NCBI GenBank assembly: GCA_011634665.1
Contig: WAEK01000004.1
Coordinates: 276,001-340,000 of the forward strand
Direction: 5' to 3'
Length of the DNA stretch: 64,000 nt
From: Mortierella sp. BCC40632
Lineage: Eukaryota > Mortierellomycota > Mortierellomycetes > Mortierellales > Mortierellaceae
Of this stretch, positions 12,263 to 24,972 are shown one piece after another (positions within the stretch are counted from its first letter, which is position 1; the number at the start of each line of letters is the position of its first letter). The position numbers and the translations under genes were made by a program. A model generated the notes under the pieces. It saw nothing but the letters and a program-made list of their open reading frames with translations, had not been told where the DNA came from and did not search any database.

Positions 12263-13815
12263 AAGAAAACTCAATTTTCCCTCACGGGGAGGTCAAGGCG
12301 AAGGTTGGTTAACCTCCTCCCTGAATAGTGCGTCAAAAACAAAAAAAATAATAATAAAAAACCTACCGACAGTTACCAAAGCTCAGCTAAGGCGCATGAC
12401 TTGTTTCCAAAACTGGATGCGGGCTGAAAAGGAACATGGTTTGTCCAGCTGCCCTATTTGCAGTCTCGAGGCTCAGAAAATAATAATGCCCTGTCCCGAC
12501 GCATGGGAGTACCCTATTGTGTCAGGCAGCACTTGGTCAATCTCTGCATCTTACTTCTACGGTACACTGGTTTTCCACTCCCGGGATATGGTCCTTGAGC
12601 CGTTGAGCGGACAAAGACTAAGTTGGTTGGACGCGTTGGGACAGTATTTCCTCAAAGCGCTTTCATAATGATAAAAAAGGATTTGGTGCAACTCTTGACC
12701 AGAGCGAACGAGGGAGAGCGGAAATCCCAGCGACGCATGGGAGTAGTCTATGGAACAAAGTTGATGCTGGCCGCATGTGCCTCTGCGAGTTCAGGCTAAG
12801 AGAAAGCGCAAAGACTCGTTCGGGGTTACTTTTGCTCTCTTTTTTCTCTCGTGGCTCTTGTCTTGCCCTTTCGTCATCGCATGCAGGTTCTTCAGCAACT
12901 TCGTCATGTCCGCGCCCCAAGTAGACCGCCCTCTACTTTGGTCGTCGGCTCTTCGGCCACCAGGACCATTTCTGAAAACGTTTCCACTAGCTAAAGGCTC
13001 GCGTCAGTGGTTCGACTCTATAACTGCGGTGGCGATCGCTGAAATAGGTCCCATGACTCTCTTTGGTGACCGCGACTGTGCGTTCGTTCCTGATTCAGGG
13101 ACACAGCTAGGAAAGAGAACTGGAGGCGCTGTCTCTGGTTGTCTTTTATCCAGTGATCCTCTACTCTTGCTGTTAGATCAGCTTAGGTAGTCAGGCACTT
13201 ATTCATCGCCCAAAGGAGGTGCCTCACAAGCCCTCTTGGTCAACTTATGAAGGAAGGTAAAAGGGCGTTAAGATGAGCCGAAGCGACCAACAACGGCGGT
13301 CTAAAAACTAGAATAGCACTATTTCGAGCGCCTCGAGTCTGCTCTCAGCCAACATGTCTCGATGAGCAGGGTGCATTCCCTTGCTGCGGTTGAATCCCTC
13401 CCGCCTGTGTGTGTGTGCGGTGCAGAGCCGTCCAATGTACTGTACATGTCACCCGCGTCCTTTTTCGGACAGCATTTCCATGCCGCCGTGGCACAATCCC
13501 TCCACCAATTCATTCGACGCCACTGAATTTCACCTTTCTTCCTCGGCCTGATGCGCTCACATATTTAAGCATTAAGCCTCAGCCCTTCTCGTTGCTGATC
13601 ACTTCTTCTTCTTCTTCTTTTTCTTCTTCTTGTGTTTCCTTCTCTTCCACTCTCTTTCCTTCTCACCTTCTCTCTCTTTCTTCCTTTCCACTTCGTCCCA
13701 TCATTTTCCTACCAGCTACTTGCTCTCCTTTCGCTCCTCTCACTTGATAGCCTCCTTACCCACGTTCACATCCTCATAGCTCAACCAACTCTTTCACTTC
13801 ATTCTTTCTTGCATA
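12263..13815. other. Intergenic region between tandem arrestin genes
   Basis: No recognised gene. A 137-codon frame at 12777-13190 contains a hydrophobic patch followed by ordinary sequence, but has no family resemblance and no splice support. The segment from about 13600 to 13815 is CT-rich (CTT repeats near 13604-13632) and is the likely leader of the next gene. Confidence 0.45.
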
Positions 13816-15648
13816 ATGGGTTACTCATTTGATATCGAGCTGGACACCGACCAGCCTTTCATTGTTGAGCTCGAAATGGATGAGTATAACACTCAGACCA
13901 TCAGTGGAGCCATCGCTTTGAAGCTGACCCGTCCAGAGGCATTCAAAGTTGCCACGATCGCCATCCATGGTCACAGTAAGTAGAAAAAATATATAGAAAA
14001 AATTTTGGCCTGTCACTTTTCTGATTAGATAATATCTGAAGAAGCAACGGTACAGGCAGTCTTTTTACGGGATCTATCCCAGGAGTTGGCACTGTTGTTA
14101 ACCATGACGATTTGTATCTCATCTTTTACTAGTTGGAGTGATGCTGAACATTGACACGCCCCATCAGAGTCTTGTCCGCGAGAAGCTTGTCGAGACAAGC
14201 GTCGACCTTATTGCCGCCAACGATACAGAGGGCCGTGGTGTTCTCAGATTCGATGCTGGTGACCAATACATCCCCTTTAGGATCGATATCCCACGATCGG
14301 GAGAGCTGCCACCAACCCTGATCAACAAGTTGGATACTCCTTTCATCGACTGGAAATATGAAATCCATGCAACGATCCGACGAGACTACTTTTTCTCTAC
14401 CACTCGGGTGGTTAAACACGATCTGATCCTTCGACGACCTATCACGCCCAGCTCTGAGGCTGATCTGGTAACTTCAATGGACCGACCTGGACAGTTCCGA
14501 AGCAAGCTGACGGTTCCTGGAAGGGTTGTTCTTGGTCAGGACAGGATTGCGGCAAAGGCAGAACTCAAGGCCAGAAACAAGTCATTCATGATCAAGGAAG
14601 TTGACTGCTCAATTGTCCAGACAGAGAACATCCACTATTTGACCCGGAGAGGACATCCAGTCGAGAATGCGTAAGTGTAACCCACTGGGTCTTTATTCTT
14701 CCGTGCGACTTATCGAGAAGGTTGCGCAAAACTGCTTCTGCTCGAAGAGGCAAGCCTCGAGTCAAGCATACGTTTGGTAGCGGTCGAAAGAAGAGGAGAT
14801 CCCAGCCTACACTGGCCCCTTTTTCCATGTCGGTCGCCTCTCCCCTTTGGTCTCGTCATGATATCATCAGATTCAGACCACACATGGGGATGGGGAGGGG
14901 GAGAGGGAAGGGGAGGGAGGTGACCCAGGGCAATCCACATTCTCACTATCTTTTTTCCTTGCATCAAAGAAAGTGAGAGCGAAAAAGAGCCACATCCTTC
15001 TTTATCCCCTGAGCCCAGAAGCTCACCAACAAAGGAGTTCCGCTAAAGTGGGACAGGTGAAAATGATTTTCCTCCTTCCCGAGCAGGTGGCTTTCTCCTT
15101 GATGTTGGTGCTCTTGGCCAATCCCCCAATGCAACTCCCTCCCTGTGGTCATTTTCTTCCAAATTTAGGCCAGGAGAATAACTCGGCTTGATGGCAATTG
15201 ACCATGACTAACCCACCACTTTCCTCTTTGCCTCGCCTTTCATAGAAGAGTACCAGGTGCAGAGTGCAAAATCTCGGCCTCAAGACTTGTATCCTCGATT
15301 GTTGTTATCCCTAACGAGGAGAATGACATGGACTTTGGACGGTTCACGCCAATCGAGTTCGATATCCGGATCGACAATGACCAGTTGATTCCTACAGAGA
15401 GTGGTTTGGGTTGGCTTGAGGTTTCGCATGCACTTCGGTATACGGTACATTTCATGGACGTGGAGCAAGTGCCATTGATCACAGAGATCCCTGTCTTTGT
15501 CGGGAACGAAGTCATCTCCAAGGAATGCTGTTCAAAGATGAGGCCTCAGGGAGGCCCAGCCCGTCTAGTCGAATCGTTGAAGATTGACGGCACAGAAGAG
15601 CATTGCGAGCACCACTCCAAGGAGTCTACACCAGAGCCAGAGCCATAA
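13816..15648 (+). CDS. Arrestin-fold protein (tandem copy 2)
   Basis: Three exons (13816-13975, 14133-14670, 15246-15648) give 366 residues. The N-terminus 'MGYSFDIELDTDQPFIVEL' begins the first arrestin lobe, with 'GDQYIPFRIDIPRSGELPPT' (about residues 102-121) as the typical strand-turn-PxSF-like region and 'LGWLEVSHALRYTVHFMD' in the second lobe. It probably works as a trafficking adaptor like other fungal alpha-arrestins, which is family inference. No PPxY motif is visible. Intron 1 is phase 1 and intron 2 is phase 2, and exon 2 is 538 nt against 535 nt in the upstream gene, so the two genes are likely an old tandem duplication. The second intron is unusually long for this locus (575 nt) and contains purine-rich sequence near 14880-14920. 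Confidence 0.82.
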
Positions 15649-16093
15649 AGATTGGTCTTGGTGACAATTCCTTTTCGCTGCCACTTCGCATTTTATTTTA
15701 TTTTTCACTTTCACCCCTGTTCAAATTGAGTCTAGTCCTTTTTCCCATTCTCAGCTCCAATATATCACACTTGTATGTTTTTCTTTTCTTTTCTTTTCTT
15801 TCTTTTTTTTTTTCGTTCATTCACTCATAAACCGGGGAATATGTATTGATATGGTAAGAAGACAACGAGAGTATACTATGCGATCCGATGGTACGTTTGT
15901 CAAGGACTAAGCAAAAAAGAAGAAGAAAAGATGTTGTCTAAAAAAAAAAAAAAATGCCATGGCAAATGAGAGTGGTAGTGACTTGGCTGCTCTGTTGAAA
16001 ACAGAACCGGTATCCAAGTTTGATCAAAGAGGGGGGTTGAGGAGAAAAAAAAAAAAAAAAAAAAAAGTGCAAAACAACAGGACACTGGATAGA
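15649..16093. other. Convergent intergenic region with A/T tracts
   Basis: This lies between the 3' ends of arrestin copy 2 and the Crh gene. It holds T-rich sequence (15780-15820) and A-tracts at 15940-15953 and 16045-16066. No gene is seen. Confidence 0.5.
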
Positions 16094-17069
16094 CTATACT
16101 AAATGCAAAACAGAGAACAGCACAAGCATTCCAACCCAGACAAGAATACACCACAAACGCCATCTTGAATGAAGAACACTTGTCTCTCCATTCCTCTGAC
16201 CCTTGTGACCCATATTTGTCTGGGCAAGGTTCCTTGACGTATCGTATCGGCCCCAGTGTAGACCACCTCGTTCCAGGACTGAAAAGGTAGGAGCATTCTC
16301 TCCAAGGACTATGGCATCATGTGCTTTTTGAGGGTCTTTGGCGAGGGGATTGACAAAATGTTGATACCCTTCTCCTTTAGGTGGCCAAGGTGTTGTCTCC
16401 GGATCAATTGAAGAGTAACACTGGACGTTTACATAATCAACAAACATTTCATACGGTGCCTGATTTGCCTCCCAGGGTGTCGGACCACCAGCCCATTCGA
16501 TCGTCTCTGGCTCGCCTAGGCCACCATCCCAAATGCTGAATTGAATCTGACTCGGTGTAGAAGGGTATTTTGTCCCGTTGACTTCTGATCGGAGGATGGT
16601 CCGCATCTCCTGTCCATTGATGTACCATGTCAAGCGGTCAGGGAGCCATTCAATAGTGTAAATCTGATATTCCTCTGAGAGATTGGCGCCGACATCCATT
16701 CGACGAGAATGCGTGTAATCAATATCCTTGGGATCCATGGTTGGTAATGTACGCTATGTTTAAGAAACCCAGTCTTTGATTAGCAGAAGCTCTGAGAGAG
16801 AGAGAGAGAGAGAGATAGGACAATTGTCGATTTGAAGGGAATCTAAGGCAATATTTACCCAGTAATAGTTGCTCTGGACTTCGTTAGGATGTTTGCCGAC
16901 CCATTCGTAGTCAATCTCGTCTCCAGTAATCGAGCTTCGGTAGATGAATGAGGACACAATACCTCCACCAGGCGATCCTGACTTGATTCTTGCCGTAACC
17001 GTACCATAGAGCATCCACCTAATCGTTCATTTTCCAGGAAGAAGCTCTTTTGAGTGCCCATCTAGCTTC

Positions 17070-17108
<39 letters not shown>

Positions 17109-17844
17109 GAGTGAAGGACTCCACAGTAGATGCTTCTCATCGGTTTGCATCCTCTACATGAAAGAAAGGACATGTGGACATCTTTGACCGTAAAATGGGG
17201 GCGATTGCTTACCTCGTACTGGATACAGTAGCACCGAAGCCTGGCTTGTTGCCAAATCGATTGACTGAATGTCCTGGCTTTAATGTCAGTACTAGGTTAC
17301 CATTTTCGACTCGAACATTGTTGGGTGTAAAGTCAGAGGTCCATGGCGCATCTGTTGGGTTTCCTGAGAAATTGGCAATCGCAATCACGGAATCGGGGCT
17401 GTCAAAGTTCTGTGTAATAAGCACAGACCCCCAGCAGAAAAAAAAAAAAAAAAAAAAAAGACATCCAAACATTCAATGTGTCAGTACAAAGGTTCCACAC
17501 ATCAGTGGTTTTTTCTTTTCTCCATGGGTTCGACAGATGTAAGAGAGGGGAGTGGGGGTTGCCATTACCTCAGTAAAAGATACGCACTGCGGTAGAGGAA
17601 GGCAGGTATTGTCATCGTATGAGTTCCCTGGTTGACAGCCCAATGCTAAGGAACAAAATGATTCTGCATTTGAACACCACCCGGACTTGCAGCACGGCGC
17701 GTCAATAGGACAGTTGGCTCCACCGTTGTAATGCTGGCATCCACCTTGAGAGAGCGAACAACAATAACACAGGACAAGTAGAACAAAGACGGGGAGAGTC
17801 CAGTAGAGCCAAGAATGAAAAGGATGTGATGGACGGACAAGCAT
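16094..17844 (-). CDS. Crh-type chitin-glucan transglycosylase, glycoside hydrolase family 16
   Basis: Four minus-strand exons (17844-17569, 17409-17213, 17018-16859, 16753-16094) join to 430 residues. Crh enzymes move chitin chains onto beta-glucan in the fungal wall. A signal/anchor hydrophobic stretch lies at residues 12-31. A cysteine-rich module (about 33-88; pattern CxxYNGGANC..CCKSGWCS) resembles a chitin-binding domain as in Utr2/Crr1. The GH16 core has the catalytic E-I-D-Y-E motif at residues 192-196 inside 'GDEIDYEWVG', and later 'YTIEWLPDRLTWYINGQ' and 'QIQFSIWDGG'. The last 18 residues are hydrophobic, which fits a GPI-anchor signal. All catalytic acids are present. Intron 1 has an A20 tract and intron 2 a T36 tract. 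It is convergent with the arrestin gene. Confidence 0.93.
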
Positions 17845-19803
17845 TGTTGAGCGATAGTAGAAGAGAGTGCACCAGTTGATAGTAGACTCGGACTAAACGA
17901 GACTGTCCTGAAAAGCCTGGGTAGTTTTTATTAAAGGCAGGGGTGCGATCGCGAGACTTGGATGAGGCCTGCGTGGAAGTAGGGAAGATGAGGTGTGAGA
18001 AGTGTGCTTTAGATGATGAGTAAAAATACGAGTATAGAAGTGAGCATCAAGTCCAATATGCCGTTGTAGCGTGTCTTTGCGACCACGAGGGCAATATATC
18101 GATCGAATCAAGTGTCCTGATGGGGTCCGGTCAAATTAGATCCTTCAGGCTCTTCGTGGTTTCTTGGAGCAAAGAATTACTCAGTCATCGGCTCGCTTCC
18201 TGTGCCCTGTACCATCGTTGAGAGAAACAAGTCTTATCCTGGATCTTTGTCGGGGTAGTGGAGTGGGAGAGATCTCGATTTTGGTATTCTGCTCATTTGA
18301 CCTGACAAAAATCCAGGATGAGACTTGTTTTTTTTTTTGCCTCGACAATGATTAGACACCCCCTTGATGAGAGCCTGAAGATTTTGGTATGACTAGGCAC
18401 CGGGACATCCGACCTGGTTGGTATGTCGCCTTTCTGGGGTCGTGAAGACACGCGACAGTAACAGGCGGTTCTATTGCACACGTCTCTCGCTGGTTAATGG
18501 ATTGCCTGATTCGATATTCTGCTCTGACCGATTGCAATTGACAAGGGTTGGAAACAAAAAATTATATTCTTACGCCCTGAAAGATCCATCCATGTCATCG
18601 CCAACGCCTAGCACCCTTTCACTTTCAGTCAGGGCCACCACATACAAATCAACTATCCACAGAAGGGATGGAAGTCATCTGCTTTGGTTTTTGTCGATCT
18701 CGATCGGATCCAGGATGATACGTTACTGCTCCCTTTCCATCACAAAAAGATCGACCCGGCGAGTCCAATGACTTCTCCCTTTACTCACCTAACAAGCGTG
18801 GACTAGGTCATTTTAGTGTTGACCCTTTGGTTCGACTCCACGGATACTAGTACCAAGGACTAGTGATTCTCCAAGTCTAGGCTTTGAGCCTCAACATGCT
18901 CGAACCCTGACAATGCGCTAGTGAGGTCTATGGGCGTTGGGCGAAGCAATCACATCCATGCCCAAGAAATTTAAGCCTCGCGAGAGAGGATGACTTCTGT
19001 CTCGCTCATCTTCTCCTTTCATCATTCCTGCTCCTCATCGCTCCTCATCGTTCTCCATTAGTCCATTTACTCCTGGAATGCAAAGAAGCGATGAATGCAA
19101 AGAGTCCCAGCAGAGGTTACTATGAATAGGCAGGAATGAAAAAAGTACTACCAGCATCCTGTGAGATCTGACAAAGCCATGTCTAGCTGGACCCTGTACG
19201 TTCGAATAGTATTCGAAGGAGAAATGATTAATGCAACAGACGTCCTAGTAACTGCATTGTGGAGCGCAGCGGCTGTATTCAGACCACCATCACCGCAGTC
19301 CTTCTTTTATTTGGTAAAGCAGAGATAGTAGAAAGCTTCAGAACAAGGTCAATGTTAATGGTAGCGCAAAGCGGATCCGTTACAAGCAGTGAGACGAGAA
19401 GGCTAGTTCTTATTGAACGAGAGAAGCAGCCTTGCGGACAGAAAGAGCGGAGCTGTAACAACTCTTTGGACTCTACACTAGACACTCGTGGGTGTAAAAT
19501 GCTCCAAAGATATGAAATTGCTTTCAGGGCTCTGTATTGCAATGAAGATGACAAGAGAAATGTTTGCTAAATACAATTGGGTGTGGCGAACAGTAGTCAT
19601 TGATGGGAGAGTTGCATGGAGAGACCTCTTTCTGTCTTCCGAAATAGGATTCCATAGTAAAAAGTTGCCCATTGACATAGGAGTGCCCACAGGGGAGAGA
19701 GTACTGCTCAAAGAGTAGGCTGTTGCGGCTTGGCTTTGGTCCAGTCAATGAATCGGCGTAGCAAAGAGACAGGACACACGAGATTAGAAGGTACTCATCT
19801 CTC
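17845..19803. other. Long intergenic region, no gene recognised
   Basis: This includes the Crh promoter side (17845-18120). Frames at 18418-18771, 19259-19570 and 19478-19748 overlap each other on both strands and show no family similarity, start context or splice pattern. Sequence at 19010-19060 repeats 'GCTCCTCATCG' twice. Confidence 0.45.
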
Positions 19804-20225
19804 TCAAGCCCTTATCAGCAGATTTCCGCTGATCTGGCTATCCCGCCGCCTCACCCGCACACTACTCCCTGTTAGAGCACCGAAAAGAAAAGAAAAGAAA
19901 AAAAAGTAGAACCCAGCAGTACCAGCTTCTAATACACGAGTACCTGGTCTTAGCATCGGCGAGTGCCGCGAGGAGAGAGGGGGGTATTGAATGTGCATAG
20001 ACTGGTGGCTGTGGTGCAGATGCAGGATACTCGCAAAGTTCTCGTATGAGAGTTGGACGAGGAAGCAGAGAAACACCAGCAGAATTGAGCTCAGCATGAG
20101 CACATTTGCCATCTACAATTCGGAAAGATAAGTAGAGATGGAGGCAGTGAGTCTCCCTTCTTCAAAGTCTCAGAGCTGGGGTGCTACCGAAAGGCACTCA
20201 CCGGCATTGCTATTGACTGCTCCAT
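19804..20225 (-). CDS. Possible small single-pass membrane protein (hypothetical)
   Basis: I do not recognise a family. Three minus-strand exons (20225-20202, 20112-19944, 19868-19804) join in frame to 85 residues, with a GTGAGT donor, a TTGTAG acceptor, and a pyrimidine-rich CTAACAG acceptor. The product starts MEQSIAMPMANVL, has one hydrophobic segment (about residues 12-29, 'MLSSILLVFLCFLVQL'), then a His-rich stretch and a basic tail. The clean splice signals are the main support. The first of the two introns could be spurious, in which case the ATG at 20112 would start the protein. It sits upstream of ARMH3 on the other strand. Confidence 0.35.
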
Positions 20226-21399
20226 GGCGCCAGCTGTGGAAGAGTAGAATGAGCTCTGAGGTGCGGGGTCGCGTAGGAATGTGATGACAAAGGAAGACAA
20301 TCCACCATCAAATCATCCATCAGTGGGGCTGGGAGAGGAAAAAGAGATAAATGGCGATGGCCGAATGGCGACTGGGAAGGGATAGGGAAGGTGGGTGCGG
20401 AACAATGCGCATTTGGACCATGAAATAAGAGGCGACTGTCCCAAGCGCATGAATAGACACCGCCACCAACGCCCAACGCCCACTCAAATATCAGCCACAT
20501 CGAACAGAGAGCCTCGGATTGATCTTTCCCGACCAACCGAACAAACCGAAGAGAAAGAAAAAACCACTTCATATATGAGGATATAAATGTGTCCAAGGCA
20601 AGGATGGCCTGCTGCCTAGTGAGCCCAAGTAGAACTGGATCAACCTGAATGTCGCACGACAAGCTGTCTGTGTGTATTCCTGTTGGGCCATTGGGTTAGG
20701 CAGGCCGTCATACCATCTTTCCCATCGCTTGCGCGTTTTGTTACCGACGCCAAGTTCACCATCTACACTTCCTCGTCCCCACAACATGGTACTGCACAAA
20801 GAACGAACAGGTTGAAGCAGACTGTCAAGGAGTAGAAACAAAAAACTGGAAAGCATGCAACACCCAAGACAAAACATCAGAGTTGTGCAAGGCTGCAGCT
20901 ATCGAGTTGGGAAGGAAGGTCCAGGCAAGGTCTCACGTTGCTTGTAACAATGCACCCTATTGCCAACACTTTACTACAGTGTGTGAAGTGAGAAATGATC
21001 CCCAGTGATACGGCGAAGAAGACAGTGTTTGTCGCTGATAAATATGATCTTCAGGCGATACTTGACCTTGACCAAAAAGCTTGCCTTTCTGGAAGCAAGA
21101 GAGGAGCGGCCTCTCGACGCAGAGGCACTATAATTCAAAGTCAAAGCACAGAGCAAAAGATAAACGCGCCGACACATTTGTGGCGTGTACACAGTGGTAG
21201 CCTGGGCGCATGGGAGTGGGGGGGGACTCATGCTCAGTAGTGTCAGTACGGAGAGCGCGTGCAACGACAAGTATTTTTAGGCGCCTTTTCGAGACTCTCG
21301 TCCATTCTCTGCCCAAACCGCTAACGCACAGCATTTGGTAAACTAGCAACAACCATCAGCCATCCACTCTCTTCACCCAAGAAGAAATCCGTACTTACC
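20226..21399. promoter_or_regulatory. Divergent intergenic region upstream of ARMH3
   Basis: No gene recognised. Frames on the minus strand (20210-20662, 20569-20877, 20974-21270) have no family resemblance. The region should contain the ARMH3 promoter; no specific site can be supported. Confidence 0.4.
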
Positions 21400-24300
21400 A
21401 TGCAGGAGATGAGAATTGGTCCATCGACAGCGACAGAACATCTGCTCCGCCCGCAGACAGGGCAAAGAATGAAGCTCAAAGAGAAGTTTGTTGAAATCTA
21501 TGACATGTTCCTGCGGGTATGACATACATCCGCTTCCTGCGATACCTCCATGGTACTCATCACTGTTTGTTGATGAGTTATGCATGCCAACCATCATTAC
21601 TGATTACTCTTCCCATTTCACGCATCTCTGTTTACTATAGGGTCAGGACCCAATACAAGGAAAGGATCCAGATATGTTCTGGGACGAACTGTTCTTGATA
21701 AAGGTCAGAAAAAAAGAGCAGACTTCGACACAGTAGAAAAAAAGATGTGTATCTCCACAATGCGAGTTGGGACTCATGAAGAACTATTTCCGAACCCGAT
21801 AGGTCAATACAAAGTATCTGTCCTCTAGCCTCAGGCAAATAGGAGAGGACCAGTTGCTAGCCATAAAGGACGAGATCAATAGCATCTTTGTCCATGCTGT
21901 CAACGCGATGACTGACCCTTTGCCTCAGCGAAAGCTTCATGCCATGCAGGTAAGGCTGTCTACAATCTCTGCCAAAATCATCTCAAGTTTTGGCCGAAAA
22001 GAAAAAAAGAAAAAATATTTATCCAGCGATCATGCGACATTGGCTTGGTCAAAGAAATCTAATGGTGGCCACTCTCGCAATAGACACTGACCGTGCTACT
22101 CAGTGAGATTTTCAGGAAAAAGTTCAATAACTGGAGTTTTGATGTCATCCACCTTTTGGTACGTATTCCGGAGAGAACACTAGTAGACATTAGTGTACAG
22201 GGAACCTCGACAGCTAATTGCATAATGGAATCATTCTAGACAGGACTGTCCCAAGCGGACCATGTGTTTGGGATATTGCTGCAAGGATTGGATACCCTTT
22301 TGGGTGGCGAAACACCACGTAAGCTGCGCTTCACAACTTGGGCGAGATCTTAAACTCTAGACCATGGCGTCTAACCTGTCACGTTTCTTTCCCTTAACTT
22401 TCTAGTAGAGCTACGTGCCACTGCTTTGCGACTTGCAATCACAATTGCAAGTGGTAACGACAACGTGAACAAGAACAGTCTGAACGAATACTTCATACAG
22501 AGGGACTTGTTCATATCTCTTGTTAAAGTATGTGGCAATGATGATCGGATGAAAGGCAATAAAGGACATGGTGTGCGATATCTATTTCTAATGATAACGA
22601 CTTCATATCACTACCATAGTTCCTTGTCAGTGTGGACGAAGATGACTTGGCTTTCGAGATCATGACATTACTGGGACTATTGGCCAATTATAACAAGTAT
22701 GAGATTCAAAACCCATATCTGACTCAGCTGGCGGATCTAAACGACGATGCAATACTCCACAAGATGACTATGGTTCTAGCCCACAAGTTCGATGATATGC
22801 AAAGGTAATTGCCATTCACTAGCACCTTGATGAACATCTTGATATTGAGGTCCCCGTTGCTGTGCTCACAACAATTAACTCTTGGAATTTTAGGGAATAC
22901 ACGGAGATCATGGATGATGACGAACTTTCGACTGTGTCCAGAGTTGCAAGCGCTTTGTCGTATGTTTCGGGAATGCTTTGGAACCCTAAAGGACAAGACA
23001 GCACTTCTACGGACGCAGCATTTGCCCTACTGTAAGGCCATGTCTTACGCGTACAGAAACCATTTATTGGAAAGAGGAACATATATTGCACAAAGCGTCA
23101 ATATTTATTACTAACCTAATCACTTGCCTCGAATTCACAGACCAGGCGGTAGAGCAACTGTTCTTTTGGTTTTTTATGACCTCATTCATAACAACAAGCG
23201 ATTCCTTCGAGTATTCTTGAACCATTCGACACCAGCGCTTTCCACGACAACAACGCAGGCAACAGGGGATAAATCGGTGGATCAGAAAGGACCCTTGGAT
23301 GGCAAAGATACTGCCTTGGGGTCATTCCTCTCCTTCGTATCCTATCTCTCGCAGCACAATCGCACACCTCGAACTGCACCATATACCCAGCTCTGTATGA
23401 TAATCATACTGATTATAGTCGAGGATTCTAGCTCCTACCAGCATTTGTGTAATATCCCACAGTCACAAGATCCAACACCCGCAGCACGCGCGCTTCGCGC
23501 CAACCCAATGGCATCCGTCAGACTCTGCAGGCAGAGACAGCCGGTTCTCCCAAAGGTCAAGCAAGCACGGCCGATGGCAGCTGTAGTGTTGGACGTTGTC
23601 CTTGGATATCTAAAGCACAACATGAAAAAGAAGCTACAAGTGGATTGCTTCAGGTAAGCTGTTGATGATGTATACCTTTGAGAGCTTGTGTGTTTGAGTC
23701 TATTTGTTCTAACAATCGGTCATACGATTCTTTTTCTGTCTATAGGATTGCCATTGCTATTGTCTTTGCTCTTGCTAGCAGGTTTAGATCTCTCCGAGTT
23801 CGACTCCGTACGTCTTGATCATCAACATGCTCATCCAGAAAAGCAGCTGTGCCCCTCTAACATTCACCTCCTCTTTCTGGCTACATAGCCTATCACTGGG
23901 CAGAAATGTGGAATACCCTTCAAGGATTGGTTAAATTCTTCCATGCAAATGCTACTGGATTTCAGCACAGTGTTGATGCACGCGATCTGATTGCGGAGGT
24001 AACTTTTTAGCTTTTTCAATATGCAGAGACAGCTCCAACAGAGAATGAATCTAACACGGAAACACTTACAATCCTCCTAGACAATCGATCTAGTAAACTA
24101 CTTTGCGACTTATGGTGATCTTCTGATGCCAGATCCAGGAAGTCTTTACGCGCTTTATTACGAAATTGTGCGAACCGGGATCGATCCTTTTGTGGAGCTC
24201 ACCAAAGAGTGTAAGGTTTATTTCAACCTCTTAAGCGTTGTTATGAAAAATCCAGTTTTGTTTGACGTTGAATATGTATTCTAACTGCGAGACCCATAAA

Positions 24301-24967
24301 TACAGTCTCAATAGTCATTCACCCTCCATTGCCCGCCCCTTTGCCACACCATGACCTTACATCAAGGGACCGACTTAATTTGCCAAACAGTCCCTCGACA
24401 CCAGGCTCCTCGGAATCGATGGCAGGATTCTCACCCCCTCCAGTCTCGTCTCCCTCACGTGTGGGCTCCCCTCCACCTTCCCCGTTTTCTGCTTCGTTTC
24501 GATCATCCCCTCCAAACAGCAGCACAAGTGGCCATAATCAGAGGGCGATTCTCTTGGACCTTTCCAACATCAACCAGATTTTTACATTTTTCTATTCCCA
24601 CCTTTTAACCTGGCGTGACACGAATCCGACGCGAAGTCTAGGACCAGAGTTAGTGACATCAATTATTAAGACCCACTATCAGGAATTGGCTCTCGTTCCC
24701 ATTCCACTGGATGGATACCTGATTCAGAAAGCGGCCCACCCTCTGGGTAGCACTCGAGGCTATGGAGCCAACAACAACAACAGTGGACTGGTACCCCTTC
24801 CGGCAGCGTCTCCTCCACCTTTTGGAGGCACTAGCCCTCACCCAGGATGGGAAGGATATGCTGAAGTACCAGGGCGAGTTTTTTTCTTTAGGCAACTCAC
24901 TCGATGGGTAGTTTCTGACTTTCGTGGGCTATCAAAGACTGATCTGGTATTCACTCCCACTATGTAA
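21400..24967 (+). CDS. ARMH3: ARMH3/C10orf76 homologue (DUF1741 armadillo-like protein)
   Basis: Thirteen exons join in frame to 800 residues: 21400-21516, 21641-21703, 21803-21949, 22084-22158, 22240-22318, 22406-22527, 22620-22804, 22894-23031, 23141-23653, 23746-23807, 23889-23998, 24081-24210, 24306-24967. The order of motifs follows animal ARMH3: 'LKEKFVEIYDMF', 'FWDELFLIKVN', 'LLAIKDEINSIF', 'VSVDEDDLAFEIMTLLGLL', 'LCMIIILIIVEDSSSYQHL', 'AVVLDVVLGYLKHNM', 'YHWAEMWNTLQGLVKFF', 'ALYYEIVRTG' and a C-terminal helix 'RVFFFRQLTRWVVSDFRGL'. In animals it binds GBF1 and PI4KB at the Golgi; the role in fungi is inferred. It is longer than the animal protein (about 690) because of a Pro/Ser-rich insertion about residues 590-660 (24330-24540) and an Asn/Gly stretch near 24765-24790. 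No catalytic domain is expected. The palindromic repeat begins six bases after the stop. Confidence 0.92.
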
Positions 24968-24972
24968 AGATG

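Noticed and set aside
12777..13190. 137-residue frame between the arrestin genes
   Set aside because: No homology, no splice signals and ordinary intergenic composition.
16753..17013. Possible separate small ORF from ATG 17014
   Set aside because: It is exon 3 of the Crh gene; the frame runs into the intron after the splice donor.
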